A stretch of DNA of 64,000 nt from Brevundimonas sp. 357 (GCF_003938605.1 NZ_RHWX01000008.1:104620-168619), one strand, 5' to 3'; shown: positions 1 through 8,544, counted from the stretch's first letter. Notes: a model not told the origin generated them from the letters alone. Translations and numbers: made by a program.

Positions 1-64
1 AGAGACGGCGGACCCGAAGCGGTGCTATCGGAAGTTCCCGTTTCGTTTCGACCGAGTCGCCGGC

Positions 65-1012
65 GTGTCCCAGTCTGAAGCTCCCCAATCCGAAAATGCG
101 TCGTCGCGGTTCTTGTCGCCGGCCATGCTGGCCTTCGGCGGCGTCGGGATCTGCGCCCTGATCTGGGGGACGACCTGGTACGCCATCACCTTCCAGCTGG
201 GGGCTGTCGATCCGGTGGTTTCGGTGGTGCTGCGCTTCGGCATCGCCTCGGCCCTGCTGGCGCTGATCGTTAAGGCGACGGGCGGGCGGTTGGCCCTGAC
301 ACGCGGACAGCATCTGGCGGCGCTGGGGCAGGGCCTGTTCTCCTTCGCCATCAGCTACGCCTTCGTCTACGCCTCGGAGGAAAAGATCGCCTCGGCCGTC
401 GTGGCGGTGATCTTCGCCGCACTGGCCTTCCTGAACCTGATCCTGTTCCGCGTCGCATCGGGCCAGAAGGCGGCGCGCGCCGCCTGGCTGGGCGCGGGGC
501 TGGGCGTGATCGGCGTCGGCGTCCTGTCGGCGGGCGAGGTGATGGGCGCCGGCCTGGGCGCCCACGCGGTCGCAGGCGTCAGCTTCGCCGTGATCGCCGT
601 CGTCGCCTCCGCCTTCGGCAACTGGTTCGCCTGGAGAGGGCAGCAGGCGGGGTCGCAGGTGCTGCCCTCGACCGCCTGGGCCATGGCCTACGGCACGGGG
701 ACGCTGGCGCTTTACGCCCTGGTTACGGGCGTATCCTGGTCAGTGGCTTGGAGTCCGGCCTATGTGATCTCGCTGCTGTATCTGGCGGTGTTCGGCTCGG
801 TCATCGCCTTCGGCCTGTATTTCACCATCGCGCGGGCGAGGGGGTACGCCGTGGCCAGCTACATCTCGGCTCTGACGCCGCCGATCGCCATGCTGGTGTC
901 GGTGATGTTCGAAGGGGCTCGGTTCGGCGTTCTGGCTTTCGCCGGATTGGCGCTGGTGCTGGCCGGGCAGTTGTTTCTGATCCGCGCGCCGAAGCGTTCG
1001 GCGGCGGCTTAG
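65..1012 (+). CDS. DMT superfamily (EamA-type) transporter
   Basis: Inner-membrane protein of 315 residues with about ten hydrophobic segments and the two-fold repeat of EamA drug/metabolite exporters. An early GTTWYAI motif (GTTW is typical of the first EamA repeat) follows a short polar N-terminus of about 25 residues. The substrate cannot be read from the sequence; relatives export amino acids, nucleotides or drugs. The start is GTG. Its last codons overlap by 4 bases the end of the convergent DUF4169 gene. Family assignment is firm, substrate unknown. Confidence 0.85.
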   Translation: MSQSEAPQSENASSRFLSPAMLAFGGVGICALIWGTTWYAITFQLGAVDPVVSVVLRFGIASALLALIVKATGGRLALTRGQHLAALGQGLFSFAISYAFVYASEEKIASAVVAVIFAALAFLNLILFRVASGQKAARAAWLGAGLGVIGVGVLSAGEVMGAGLGAHAVAGVSFAVIAVVASAFGNWFAWRGQQAGSQVLPSTAWAMAYGTGTLALYALVTGVSWSVAWSPAYVISLLYLAVFGSVIAFGLYFTIARARGYAVASYISALTPPIAMLVSVMFEGARFGVLAFAGLALVLAGQLFLIRAPKRSAAA

Positions 1013-1194
1013 GCGTCCGGCTCGTCCAGTTTGTGGCCATCCAGGCGGGCCGCGTCGCGGTCGCGTTCCTTCTGCGTGGTCTCGCGTTCGGCGCGGGTGC
1101 GTCCAAAGGTCAGGCGGTTGGCCTCGGCCGTGCGCTTGGCGGCGGCCTTGTCGCGGGCCTTTCGCGCCTTGTTCAGGTTGACGATCTCACCCAT
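1009..1194 (-). CDS. DUF4169 family small basic protein
   Basis: A 61-residue, highly charged protein beginning MGEIVNLNKARKARDK, which matches the DUF4169 family found in alphaproteobacteria. It is predicted mostly helical and probably cytoplasmic; function unknown. Its ATG shares one base with the TGA of the upstream GST gene (TGATG), so the two are probably translationally coupled. The 3' end overlaps the convergent transporter gene by 4 bases. Confidence 0.75.
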   Translation of the reverse strand: MGEIVNLNKARKARDKAAAKRTAEANRLTFGRTRAERETTQKERDRDAARLDGHKLDEPDA

Positions 1195-1787
1195 CAGACA
1201 TGACCGTCCGGGCTATCCTTGGCCCAGGCGCGTTTCAGCGCCGGGCGAGCGCCGATGCGCTGGACATAGGCGTCATAAGGCTCGCCCGCAGGCATGGCGG
1301 CGCGGAACCACTGCAGCAGGCTGCCGAACAGGATGTCGAGAGCCGAGAAGTCGCCCAGGATGTAGCCGCCCCCCTGGATCGCCGTGCGCCAGCGCCGGTC
1401 TAGTTCGGCATAGGCGGCCTTCTGCGTCTCGTTCCAACCGGCGGGCGGACCGGACGTCAGGACCGTCTCCAGCACATTGTTGTAGAGGCCCAGCCACGAC
1501 AGATATTCCGCCCGGCGCGGATCGGCCGGTCCCGGCGCCAGGCCCGCCTCGGGGTGGCGATCGGTCAGGAACAGGAAGATCAGCACGGATTCGATCAGCA
1601 CCTGGCCGTCGACTTCGAGCGCCGGGGCCTGCTTCAGCGGATGGGGGTTGGCCGGGTCGGTGCGGCCCTGACCCTCACGCCGCAGAATGTCGACGTAGTG
1701 GACGCGATAGTCGGCGCCCAACTCCTCCAAAAGCCACAGAAGGCGGGTCGATCGGGACTGCGGCGCGTGATGAACGATCATCGACAT
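1194..1787 (-). CDS. glutathione S-transferase family protein
   Basis: A 197-residue protein with a thioredoxin-like N-terminal half (HHAPQSRSTRLLWLLEELG, the usual GST site for glutathione) and an all-helical C-terminal half. GSTs conjugate glutathione to electrophiles or reduce peroxides; the substrate here is unknown. ATG at 1787 was chosen over a start 108 bases upstream because GAGGAA sits just ahead of it and the family begins at this point. An EcfG-type promoter-like site (1816-1841) lies immediately upstream, suggesting stress induction. The DUF4169 gene follows with one-base overlap. Confidence 0.85.
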   Translation of the reverse strand: MSMIVHHAPQSRSTRLLWLLEELGADYRVHYVDILRREGQGRTDPANPHPLKQAPALEVDGQVLIESVLIFLFLTDRHPEAGLAPGPADPRRAEYLSWLGLYNNVLETVLTSGPPAGWNETQKAAYAELDRRWRTAIQGGGYILGDFSALDILFGSLLQWFRAAMPAGEPYDAYVQRIGARPALKRAWAKDSPDGHV

Positions 1788-1815
1788 TGTGAACTTCCTC
1801 GCCTGGCGTTGCGGT

Positions 1816-1841
1816 GAACCCTCTAGCGCGCGGGCCGTTCC
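1816..1841 (-). promoter_or_regulatory. candidate EcfG (general stress sigma) promoter for the GST gene
   Basis: On the minus strand GGAAC is followed by 17 bases and GTTC, close to the alphaproteobacterial EcfG consensus GGAAC-N16/17-CGTT. The -10 half lies about 29 bases before the GST start codon. The same GGAAC-17-GTTC layout occurs twice near 51.1 kb. This is inferred from sequence alone. Confidence 0.55.
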
Positions 1842-1872
1842 GGGACGGTCCCCATAGTAACGGAGAGCGTCA

Positions 1873-2106
1873 ATGATAAACGCCTCGATGATCAAGGAAC
1901 ATCAGGAAGTCGTCGGATCGGACGGCGGTCACGTCGGCCGCGTGGACCATGTGATGGGCGACCAGATCGAACTGGCCAAGCTCGATCTGGGTTCAGGCCT
2001 CAAACACCACATGATCCCCGTCACCTGGGTCACGCGCGTGGATGAACATGTGCATCTGAACATGACGAAGGACGAGGCCAAGGCGCGCTGGACCGAGAAA
2101 CACTAA
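1873..2106 (+). CDS. DUF2171 domain protein
   Basis: A 77-residue soluble protein of the DUF2171 family: it opens with INASMIKEHQEVVGSDG and continues with a PRC-barrel-like strand pattern (HVGRVDHVMGDQIELAKLD). Members occur in stress-related loci but have no firm function. A GGAG lies 6 bases before the ATG. It is divergent from the GST gene and is followed by a terminator hairpin. Confidence 0.75.
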   Translation: MINASMIKEHQEVVGSDGGHVGRVDHVMGDQIELAKLDLGSGLKHHMIPVTWVTRVDEHVHLNMTKDEAKARWTEKH

Positions 2107-2133
2107 GGCGTCGCCTTACCGCGATTTCACCCG

Positions 2134-2162
2134 AGGCCCTGCTGCAATCAGCGGGGCCTTTC
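2134..2162 (+). terminator. rho-independent terminator after the DUF2171 gene
   Basis: An 11-bp stem (AGGCCCTGCTG against CAGCGGGGCCT, one G-T pair) with a CAAT loop is followed by TTTC. It sits 28 bases after the stop codon. Confidence 0.7.
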
Positions 2163-2202
2163 GCCATATAGAGGGTGTGATTGACGCGAAGGGGCGACAG
2201 AC

Positions 2203-2598
2203 TTGATCCGACTGATCCTGAACCTGCTGTGGTTCTTCCTGGGCGGTTTCGCCTCAGGCCTGGCCTGGCTGTTCGGCGGGCTGTTGCTGGCCTTGACGGT
2301 CGTGGGGCTGCCCTGGGCGTTTTCGGCATGGCGGATCGCCAGCTATTCCTTCTGGCCGTTCGGGCGTGAGATCGTCTGGCGTGATCCCGACCCGGCTGAT
2401 CTGGGCGCGGGCTGCCTGGGCGTCGGCCTGAACGTGATCTGGCTGGTGCTGGCGGGCTGGTACATCGCCTTGGCGCATATCCTGATCGCCGTGCCCCAGT
2501 TCGTCAGCCTGATCGGCATTCCGTTTGCGTTGAAGAATGTGGAACTGGCTAGGCTGTCGGTCGCACCTGTCGGACGGACCATTCGCGACAAGGGCTGA
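2203..2598 (+). CDS. YccF domain-containing membrane protein
   Basis: A 131-residue inner-membrane protein with two YccF repeats: each has a hydrophobic hairpin with a conserved GLPWAFSAWRIASYSFWPFG-type segment (around residues 32-50) and a related C-terminal copy. Function unknown; E. coli YccF belongs to the family. The start is TTG, preceded by GGGGCGA. Family identification is confident. Confidence 0.8.
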   Translation: MIRLILNLLWFFLGGFASGLAWLFGGLLLALTVVGLPWAFSAWRIASYSFWPFGREIVWRDPDPADLGAGCLGVGLNVIWLVLAGWYIALAHILIAVPQFVSLIGIPFALKNVELARLSVAPVGRTIRDKG

Positions 2599-2608
2599 GC
2601 ATGAAAAA

Positions 2609-2635
2609 CGCCGGCCGGGGCGCACCCGGCCGGCG
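2609..2635 (-). terminator. terminator shared by yccF and fumC (strongest for fumC)
   Basis: A perfect 11-bp stem, CGCCGGCCGGG with its complement and a 5-base loop. On the minus strand it is followed by TTTTT, as expected for a fumC terminator; on the plus strand only by a short TCTTC. Confidence 0.8.
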
Positions 2636-2661
2636 TCTTCAACTCTGATGATGAGCGCTGC

Positions 2662-4053
2662 TTACTGCGGCGAGATCATCTTCTCGGGGCGGACCCACTC
2701 GTCGAACTCTTCGTTCGTCAGATAGCCCCCGCCGACGGCTTCCTCGCGCAGGGTGGTGCCGTTCTTGTGCGCCGTCTTGGCGATCTTGGCGCAGGTGTCA
2801 TAGCCCAGCTTGGCGTTCAGAGCCGTGACCAGCATCAGGCTGTTTTCAAGGCCGTGCTTGATGTTGTCCTCGCGCGGCTCGATACCGACGACGCAGTTGT
2901 CGGTGAAGCTGATGGCCGCATCGGCGACCAGGCGGACCGATTGCAGGAAGTTGTAGGCCATCACCGGGTTGTAGACGTTCAGCTCGAAGTGGCCCTGCGA
3001 ACCGGCGAACGACAGGGCGGCGTTGTTACCGAATACCTGGACGCAGACCTGGGTCAGGGCTTCGCTCTGGGTCGGGTTGACCTTGCCCGGCATGATGGAC
3101 GAGCCGGGCTCGTTTTCCGGCAGCGACAGTTCGCCCAGACCCGCGCGCGGACCCGAGCCGAGGAAGCGGATGTCGTTGGCGATCTTGAACAGCGACGCGG
3201 CGACCGTGTTGATGGCGCCGTGGGTGAAGACCATGGCGTCGTGAGCCGCCAGGGCCTCGAACTTGTTCGGCGCCGTGGTGAAGGGCAGGCCGGTGATGCC
3301 TGCGATCTGGGCCGCAACCTTTTCAGCAAAGCCGATCGGCGCGTTCAGGCCGGTGCCGACGGCGGTGCCGCCCTGGGCCAGCTCCATCAGGCGCGGCAGG
3401 GTCTGCTCGATGCGCTCGATGCCCATGGCGACCTGGTGGGCGTAGCCGCCGAACTCCTGGCCCAGCGTCAGGGGCGTGGCGTCCTGGGTGTGGGTGCGGC
3501 CGATCTTGATGATGTGGGCCCAGGCCTTGGCCTTGGCGTCCAGCGCGGCGTGAAGATGCTTCAGGGCGGGGATCAGGTCGTTGACCACCTGCTCGGCGCA
3601 GGCGACGTGCATGGCCGTCGGATAGGTGTCGTTCGACGACTGGCTCATGTTGACGTGGTCGTTGGGGTGGACCGGCTTCTTGGAGCCCATCTCGCCGCCC
3701 AGCATTTCGATGGCGCGGTTCGAGATCACCTCATTGGCGTTCATGTTCGACTGGGTGCCCGAACCCGTCTGCCAGACGACCAGCGGGAAGTGGTCGTTCA
3801 GCTTGCCTTCGATCACTTCATTGGCGGCGGCGATGATGGCGTCGGCCAGCTTGGCGTCCAGCTTGCCCAGGTCGCGGTTGGTCTCGGCGGCGGCGCGCTT
3901 GACGATGCCCAGGGCGCGCACGACCGGCAGGGGCTGCTTTTCCCAGCCGATCTTGAAGTTGCCGAGCGAACGCTGGGCTTGCGCGCCCCAGTAGCGATCA
4001 GCGGCGACCTCGATGGGGCCGAAGGTGTCGGTTTCGATACGAACGTTGCTCAT
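2662..4053 (-). CDS. fumC: class II fumarate hydratase
   Basis: Catalyses reversible hydration of fumarate to L-malate in the citric acid cycle, as a cytoplasmic homotetramer without an iron-sulfur cluster. The 463-residue length is normal for class II. The superfamily signature [13 protein letters not shown] is present near residue 318, as are the catalytic-site segments GSGTQSNMN and [15 protein letters not shown]. It has its own terminator (2609-2635) and no operon partner. Confidence 0.97.
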   Translation of the reverse strand: MSNVRIETDTFGPIEVAADRYWGAQAQRSLGNFKIGWEKQPLPVVRALGIVKRAAAETNRDLGKLDAKLADAIIAAANEVIEGKLNDHFPLVVWQTGSGTQSNMNANEVISNRAIEMLGGEMGSKKPVHPNDHVNMSQSSNDTYPTAMHVACAEQVVNDLIPALKHLHAALDAKAKAWAHIIKIGRTHTQDATPLTLGQEFGGYAHQVAMGIERIEQTLPRLMELAQGGTAVGTGLNAPIGFAEKVAAQIAGITGLPFTTAPNKFEALAAHDAMVFTHGAINTVAASLFKIANDIRFLGSGPRAGLGELSLPENEPGSSIMPGKVNPTQSEALTQVCVQVFGNNAALSFAGSQGHFELNVYNPVMAYNFLQSVRLVADAAISFTDNCVVGIEPREDNIKHGLENSLMLVTALNAKLGYDTCAKIAKTAHKNGTTLREEAVGGGYLTNEEFDEWVRPEKMISPQ

Positions 4054-4158
4054 GTGCGCGGGACTCGTCTCTCAGGCGTGGCGGGAAGATGCCGGGCGGT
4101 GTAGCACGCAGGCGCGGCGGGGCAAGGCGAGCCGCACTTCACGAAAGGCGGACGGCGC

Positions 4159-4509
4159 GTGGACGGCTGGATCGGAACCGGAAAGGTCAGGGCGCGCGAG
4201 CAGGGCGAGGCGGTCGAGATCGCCATCGACGGCCTGACCACCCAGGCCAAATACTACAAGCCGCTGGTCTATGAGTTCATGCGCAAGGAATGGACGTCGC
4301 GACCATCGTGGGGCGATTACGTCGTCGAGATCGTGATGGAGCACGTCGGCGACCCGCCGTGGATGGACCTGGACAACCTGGCCAAGGCCCTGCTGGACGC
4401 GATCAAGGGCTATCTGTTTCACGACGACAGCCAGGTCGCCCGCCTGCTGGTCGAGCGCCGCGAAGGCGAGCGCGAGCGGATCACCATTCGAGTCTTTCCC
4501 CGCAAATAG
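4159..4509 (+). CDS. RusA family Holliday-junction resolvase
   Basis: A 116-residue protein whose core MDLDNLAKALLDAIKG followed by FHDDSQV is the diagnostic RusA motif; the aspartates bind the metal that cuts four-way junctions. RusA proteins are usually carried by phages, but nothing around this gene (fumC, a lipoprotein, sspB) looks like phage, so it is either a domesticated relic or a chromosomal resolvase. The start is GTG at 4159 and the SD is weak. Confidence 0.85.
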   Translation: MDGWIGTGKVRAREQGEAVEIAIDGLTTQAKYYKPLVYEFMRKEWTSRPSWGDYVVEIVMEHVGDPPWMDLDNLAKALLDAIKGYLFHDDSQVARLLVERREGERERITIRVFPRK

Positions 4510-4519
4510 GGCTACGAAA

Positions 4520-4548
4520 ATAGGGGCCGAGCCGGGCGCGACCCCTAT
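4520..4548 (-). terminator. terminator of the lipoprotein gene at 4574
   Basis: ATAGGGG and CCCCTAT form a 7-bp stem with a GC-rich loop. On the minus strand the stem is followed by TTTTC, so it best serves the lipoprotein gene, though it lies 11 bases after the convergent rusA stop as well. Confidence 0.6.
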
Positions 4549-4573
4549 CCTTAAGGTCAGTCTTGAAGGCGGT

Positions 4574-5065
4574 TCAGCCTGCCGCGTTCGAGATCAGCGT
4601 CTGTACGTCTTTCGGCTTGGCGATGTTCGAGCCGGCGGTCTTGTAGGTGGTCAGCTTGCCGCCTTCCCACAGGCCGACTTCCAGCGCCTTGGTCGCCGGG
4701 TCGATCAGCAGATAGGCCGCGTTGACGCCGCCCTCATGCTGCTTGTTGCCCGAAGTGAACAGAACGGCGCCGTCCTTTTGCAGCGGCGCTTGGGTCTGCA
4801 TATTGGTCGTCAGGACGTCGAACTTGTCGCCCAGCAGCGTCTTCAGATCAGCCGTGATCGCGCTGTCTTCCAGAAGCTTGGTCTCGTTGGGATATTTGCC
4901 GATCTGGGTGTTCAGGGCGTTCCAGTCAGCAGCGGCGATTTCAGCGGTTGCGGGCGCGGCTTCGGTCGAGGCGGTCGGGGTTTCCGCCGGCGGCGTCGCT
5001 TCAGGCTGGCTGCAGGCGGCCAGCGTCAGGGAAACGGCGGCGGCGGACATGAGGGACAGACGCAT
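4574..5065 (-). CDS. hypothetical lipoprotein
   Basis: A 163-residue protein with a lipoprotein signal peptide and lipobox LAAC (cysteine at residue 18), followed by a Pro/Thr/Ala/Glu-rich tether to about residue 48. The remaining 115 residues form a soluble domain I do not recognise. It is probably anchored in the outer membrane facing the periplasm. It stands alone with its own terminator. Confidence 0.75.
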   Translation of the reverse strand: MRLSLMSAAAVSLTLAACSQPEATPPAETPTASTEAAPATAEIAAADWNALNTQIGKYPNETKLLEDSAITADLKTLLGDKFDVLTTNMQTQAPLQKDGAVLFTSGNKQHEGGVNAAYLLIDPATKALEVGLWEGGKLTTYKTAGSNIAKPKDVQTLISNAAG

Positions 5066-5152
5066 GGAAGCGACCTCGCTTAGGTAAGGAAGGGGAGGTT
5101 ACGGCAACGCTTGTCTGCAGCCAAAGGTTGCGTTCTGCTTGACGCAAAGGCG

Positions 5153-5650
5153 TTATTTCTTGCGGAACTGGTCCAGCGAAACGACCTTCGGACCGTCGTC
5201 GTCCGAGGGCGGAGGCGGGGCGGCGTCCGGATCGCGCGCGGGCGGCGACAGGGGCGCGACCTCGGCCTCGACGATTTCAGGCTCGTCAAACTGCAGCAGG
5301 AACTGCACGCTGGGGTCGTAGAAACGGACCACGGCGCTGTAGGGCACGGTCAGCACCTTGGGCGCGCCGCCGAACTTCAGCATGACCGAGAAGAGGTCAG
5401 GCTCGACCGCCAGATCCCAATACTGGTGTTGCAGCACCACCGTCATCTCATCCGGGTATTTGGCCAGGACGTCCGGCGGGACGCTGACGCCGGCCCCGCG
5501 GGTCTTGAAGGTGATGTAGAAGTGGTGGGCGCCGGGGATGCCCTCGGGCTCGGCCGCGCGCTCAAGCGCCAGGCGGATCACGCCGCGCAGGGCGTCCTGG
5601 GCGAGTTGCTCATAGTGCATCTCGTCGACAGGGGGAGTTTGATCCGTCAT
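5153..5650 (-). CDS. sspB: SspB-family ClpXP adaptor
   Basis: SspB binds ssrA-tagged proteins and tethers them to ClpX for degradation. The 165-residue protein has the SspB fold segment MHYEQLAQDALRGVIRLAL, the groove-forming GVSVPPDVLAKYP, a long acidic Pro-rich linker and a C-terminal ClpX-binding tail ending PKVVSLDQFRKK, as in the SspB-alpha proteins of alphaproteobacteria. ATG at 5650 is favoured over one 42 bases upstream. The tmRNA gene it serves lies about 100 bases upstream on the same strand; clpP, clpX and lon are at 54-61 kb. Confidence 0.88.
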   Translation of the reverse strand: MTDQTPPVDEMHYEQLAQDALRGVIRLALERAAEPEGIPGAHHFYITFKTRGAGVSVPPDVLAKYPDEMTVVLQHQYWDLAVEPDLFSVMLKFGGAPKVLTVPYSAVVRFYDPSVQFLLQFDEPEIVEAEVAPLSPPARDPDAAPPPPSDDDGPKVVSLDQFRKK

Positions 5651-5749
5651 CGGCGCCTCAAGAAAGGGGAACGCGCGACTGTTACCCGCCAAGCGCAGGC
5701 GACGGAAGACGCAGAGTCGCCGCCACGGAAGGAATTTCGATTTCGGATG

Positions 5750-6085
5750 AGTGGGGGGGCTTCTGTTGCCAGGCGCCCCCCGGGCCCCGCCTAAGGATCT
5801 GAACCCCTAGGACTTAAGTGTTCGAAATCAACCGAACCGCATTACGCGGCGAGGCGGACTTCTCCAGCGAAGTTATCGTTCGCAGTTAGATAAAGGCCCG
5901 ATACGGTGGGCCAGGACGAGCGAAAGCAATCCTCTTTACACGTCCGTCGATGCTAGTCGGCCCCATGCTGCCTCCGCCGATAACGCGGGGAAGAAGTTGG
6001 TGGAGCCGCCGGGAATCGCACCCGGGTCCGGTCCGCTTATTACAGGCGCGTTTATCGCCATAGCTCGGGCGAACCCGAGCAGGAT
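5750..6085 (-). ncRNA. ssrA: tmRNA, two-piece permuted alphaproteobacterial type
   Basis: Rescues stalled ribosomes and adds a degradation tag. Read on the minus strand, the acceptor piece comes first: a hairpin at 6062-6079, a T-arm and an encoded CCA ending at 5998. The coding piece starts near 5964 with GGGGCCG, which pairs with the acceptor CGGCTCC to give a G3-U70-type alanine identity pair. This order (3' half before 5' half) is the circularly permuted form. The tag frame (5883 to 5842) reads ANDNFAGEVRLAA then TAA, so the full tag is AANDNFAGEVRLAA. A GC-rich hairpin (5754-5781) closes the 3' side. The outer ends are estimates. Confidence 0.9.
5842..5883 (-). other. tmRNA tag-peptide reading frame
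   Basis: Thirteen codons (GCG resume codon to GCG) plus TAA encode ANDNFAGEVRLAA. With the charged alanine the tag is AANDNFAGEVRLAA, the same 14-residue length as the Caulobacter tag AANDNFAEEFAVAA and with the terminal LAA that ClpX recognises. Confidence 0.85.
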
Positions 6086-6132
6086 CAATATAGTATGGGC
6101 GACGCGGCCTTCCAAGAGGCTGGCGAAGAAGT

Positions 6133-7014
6133 TCAGGCGAAACCGGGATGGCGGGGCCAGTCTCGCTGCTGGTTGCGGAACCAGGTCAGCTGACGCTTGG
6201 CGTAGTTGCGAGTGGACTGTTTTACGGCGTCGACGGCGTCGCCCAGCGACAGTTCGCCCGACAGATGCGCCGCCAATTCGCGCACGCCGACCGCCTTCAT
6301 GGCGGGCAGGTCCGGGTCCAGATCGCGGGCGACGAGGGCGCGCACCTCGTCCAGCGCGCCGTGCGCCATCATCAGGTCCACGCGCGCATCGCATGAGGCG
6401 TAGAGGCGCTCGCGCGACGGCTCAACGACGAGGGCGTCATAGCCGTCGGGGGGCAGCAGCGGTTGCGTGTCGGCCTTCCAGGCGCTGAGCGCGCGGCCGC
6501 TGGCGCGATGCACGCTGAGGGCGCGAACCAGACGCTGCCGATCGCCGGGAAAGACGGCGGCTTCAGCGGCGGGGTCGATTTTAGTTAGGCGGCGGCGGAA
6601 GGCGGTTTCGCCTTCAGCGTCGAACTCGGCCTGAACGGCGTCGCGGGTTTCGACCGGCACCGGCGGAATATCGGCCAGCCCCTTGGTCAGGGCGTTGAAA
6701 TAGAGGCCGGTGCCGCCGACCAGCAGGGCGGGGCGCCCCTCAGCCGCCAGTTCGGCCAGCAGGTCCATGACCGCCCGACTCCAGCGACCGACAGACCATG
6801 CGTCGGCGGCGTTGGCCACGCCATACAGACGGTGCGGGATTTCGGTCTCGTCCTCAGCCGAGGGGCGGGCGCTCAGCACCCGCAGGTCGGCGTACAACTG
6901 CTGGCTGTCGGCGTTGATGATGACGGCCCCCGTCGCACGCGCGCGTTCCATCGCCAGGCGCGACTTGCCCGAGGCGGTGGGCCCGGCGATCAGGGTGATG
7001 TGAGGCTGGGACAA
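6133..7014 (-). CDS. miaA: tRNA dimethylallyltransferase
   Basis: Transfers dimethylallyl to N6 of A37 in tRNAs reading UNN codons. The 293-residue protein has the P-loop GPTASGKS (residues 11-18), the conserved INADSQQLY with the catalytic aspartate, and GGTGLYFNAL. The start is TTG at 7014 with a weak SD. It lies directly upstream of ssrA, with only a short spacer before the tmRNA acceptor piece. Confidence 0.93.
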   Translation of the reverse strand: MSQPHITLIAGPTASGKSRLAMERARATGAVIINADSQQLYADLRVLSARPSAEDETEIPHRLYGVANAADAWSVGRWSRAVMDLLAELAAEGRPALLVGGTGLYFNALTKGLADIPPVPVETRDAVQAEFDAEGETAFRRRLTKIDPAAEAAVFPGDRQRLVRALSVHRASGRALSAWKADTQPLLPPDGYDALVVEPSRERLYASCDARVDLMMAHGALDEVRALVARDLDPDLPAMKAVGVRELAAHLSGELSLGDAVDAVKQSTRNYAKRQLTWFRNQQRDWPRHPGFA

Positions 7015-7100
7015 AGGATCAACTCGCGAACGGACGCTTAGGGCGATAGAACGCCCGTCACCGGCCCGGCAAGTCCGTCAGGCCACAAGGAGCTTCTATC

Positions 7101-8195
7101 GTGACCGATCGCGCCGCCGTTCTCGCCGCCCTCGACGCCGTGATCGACCCGAAGTCGGGCCAGGGGCTGGCGACGGCGGGGCTGGTGCAGGGGCTGGTGG
7201 TGGCCGATGGCCGTGCGGGCTTCGTCATGGAAGTTCCGGCTAGCGAAACGGCGCTGTACGCCCCCGTGCGCGATGCGGCCGAGGCGATATTGAAGGCGAT
7301 GCCGGGCATGGAGCGGGTGTCGGTCGTCCTGACCGCTGAGGCTGTGGCCGCCGCGCCGCGCCGCACCGCAGGCCTGTCGAAAGCCGCGACCGATCAGGGG
7401 CGGCCCAAGGCGCCGGTCCCGACGGATCGCCCCGCCCATGTGAAGCGCGTCCTGGCCGTGGCCAGCGGCAAGGGCGGCGTCGGCAAGTCGACGGTTGCGG
7501 TCAACCTGGCGGCGGCGTTGGCGGCGCGCGGCCTGTCGGTCGGGGTGTTGGACGCCGATGTCTATGGCCCGTCCTTGCCGACCATGCTGGGCCTGTCGGG
7601 CCAGCCCGCCTATGAGGACGGGGCCATGGTCCCGCATACGGCGCACGGCCTGAAAGCCATGTCGGTCGGCCTGCTGACCAGGGCCGAGGACGCCATGATC
7701 TGGCGCGGGCCGATGGCGTCGCAGGCCATTACCCAAATGCTGACCCAGACGCGCTGGGGGACGCAAGAGCAGCCGCTGGACGTTCTGGTCATCGACCTGC
7801 CGCCCGGCACCGGCGACGTGCAACTGACCCTGATCCAGAAGACGCCGCTGGATGGAGCCGTGATCGTCTCGACGCCTCAGGAAGTAGCCCTGGCTGATGC
7901 GCGCCGGGCGCACACTCTGTTCGCAAAGGTCGGCGTGCCGACCCTGGGTCTGATCGAGAACATGAGCGGCGAAGTGTTCGGGACCGGCGGCGCCGAGGCC
8001 GAGGCCGCGCGTCTGGATGCGCCCTATCTCGGCGATCTGCCGCTGGACGGAGCGTTGCGCCGCGCGGGCGATGCGGGGCGGCCATTGGTCGTGGCTGAGC
8101 CTGATGGCGACATCGCGCGCCGGTTTGACGTCGTGGCGCGCCAGGTCGCCGGGGCCCTGGGACTGGGCCCGGAAGGGGAAAAGGCGCGCGCGTAG
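7101..8195 (+). CDS. mrp: Mrp/ApbC-family P-loop ATPase, lacking all cysteines
   Basis: A 364-residue protein with the N-terminal MIP18-like domain (about residues 5-75) and a MinD/ParA-type ATPase domain carrying the deviant Walker A SGKGGVGKST (122-131), DADVYGPSLP and DLPPGTGD. The family assembles or carries Fe-S clusters using a CxxC near the C-terminus, normally inside the segment after IENMS. Here IENMSGEVFGTGGAE skips that segment, and I find no cysteine anywhere in the protein. Family membership is certain; classical cluster binding looks impossible. Confidence 0.88.
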   Translation: MTDRAAVLAALDAVIDPKSGQGLATAGLVQGLVVADGRAGFVMEVPASETALYAPVRDAAEAILKAMPGMERVSVVLTAEAVAAAPRRTAGLSKAATDQGRPKAPVPTDRPAHVKRVLAVASGKGGVGKSTVAVNLAAALAARGLSVGVLDADVYGPSLPTMLGLSGQPAYEDGAMVPHTAHGLKAMSVGLLTRAEDAMIWRGPMASQAITQMLTQTRWGTQEQPLDVLVIDLPPGTGDVQLTLIQKTPLDGAVIVSTPQEVALADARRAHTLFAKVGVPTLGLIENMSGEVFGTGGAEAEAARLDAPYLGDLPLDGALRRAGDAGRPLVVAEPDGDIARRFDVVARQVAGALGLGPEGEKARA

Positions 8196-8223
8196 TTGGA
8201 GACAGGTCGCGCCTGCCGAGTTC

Positions 8224-8544
8224 TCAGACGGGTTCGACCACCACGGCGGTGCCGTAGGCCAGGACTTCGGTCACGCCGGGCATGATCTCATTGGCGTCGT
8301 AGCGCATGGCCAGGATGGCGTTGGCGCCGATCTCCTGCGCATGGGCGATCAGGTCGTCATAGGCTTCCTGCCGCGCCGCCTCGGCCAGTTTGACATAGGC
8401 GCCGACCTTGCCGCCGATCATCGACTGCACCCCGCCGATGGCGTCGGAGATGACGTTGCGCGAGCGCACGGTGATGCCGCGCACCACGCCCAGTTGGCGC
8501 ACGACGCGATGACCGGCCAGGTCATTGGTGGTGGCGACGATCAT
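8224..8544 (-). CDS. YbjQ family protein (UPF0145, heavy-metal-binding domain)
   Basis: A 106-residue protein with the YbjQ pattern: VVRGITVRSRNV, a GG hinge, a helix EAYDDLIAHAQEIGANAILAMRYD, and a closing strand AYGTAVVVEP. YbjQ proteins assemble into pentamers; function unknown. ATG at 8544 is preceded by GGGAG. It follows folA by 17 bases, so the two are probably cotranscribed. Confidence 0.85.
   Translation of the reverse strand: MIVATTNDLAGHRVVRQLGVVRGITVRSRNVISDAIGGVQSMIGGKVGAYVKLAEAARQEAYDDLIAHAQEIGANAILAMRYDANEIMPGVTEVLAYGTAVVVEPV

Noticed and set aside
2767..4104. 445-codon open frame opposite fumC
   Set aside because: Antisense shadow of a clear fumC gene.
5936..6488. Open frames across the tmRNA region
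   Set aside because: They overlap the T-arm, CCA and tag of ssrA and part of miaA; composition is Arg-rich noise.
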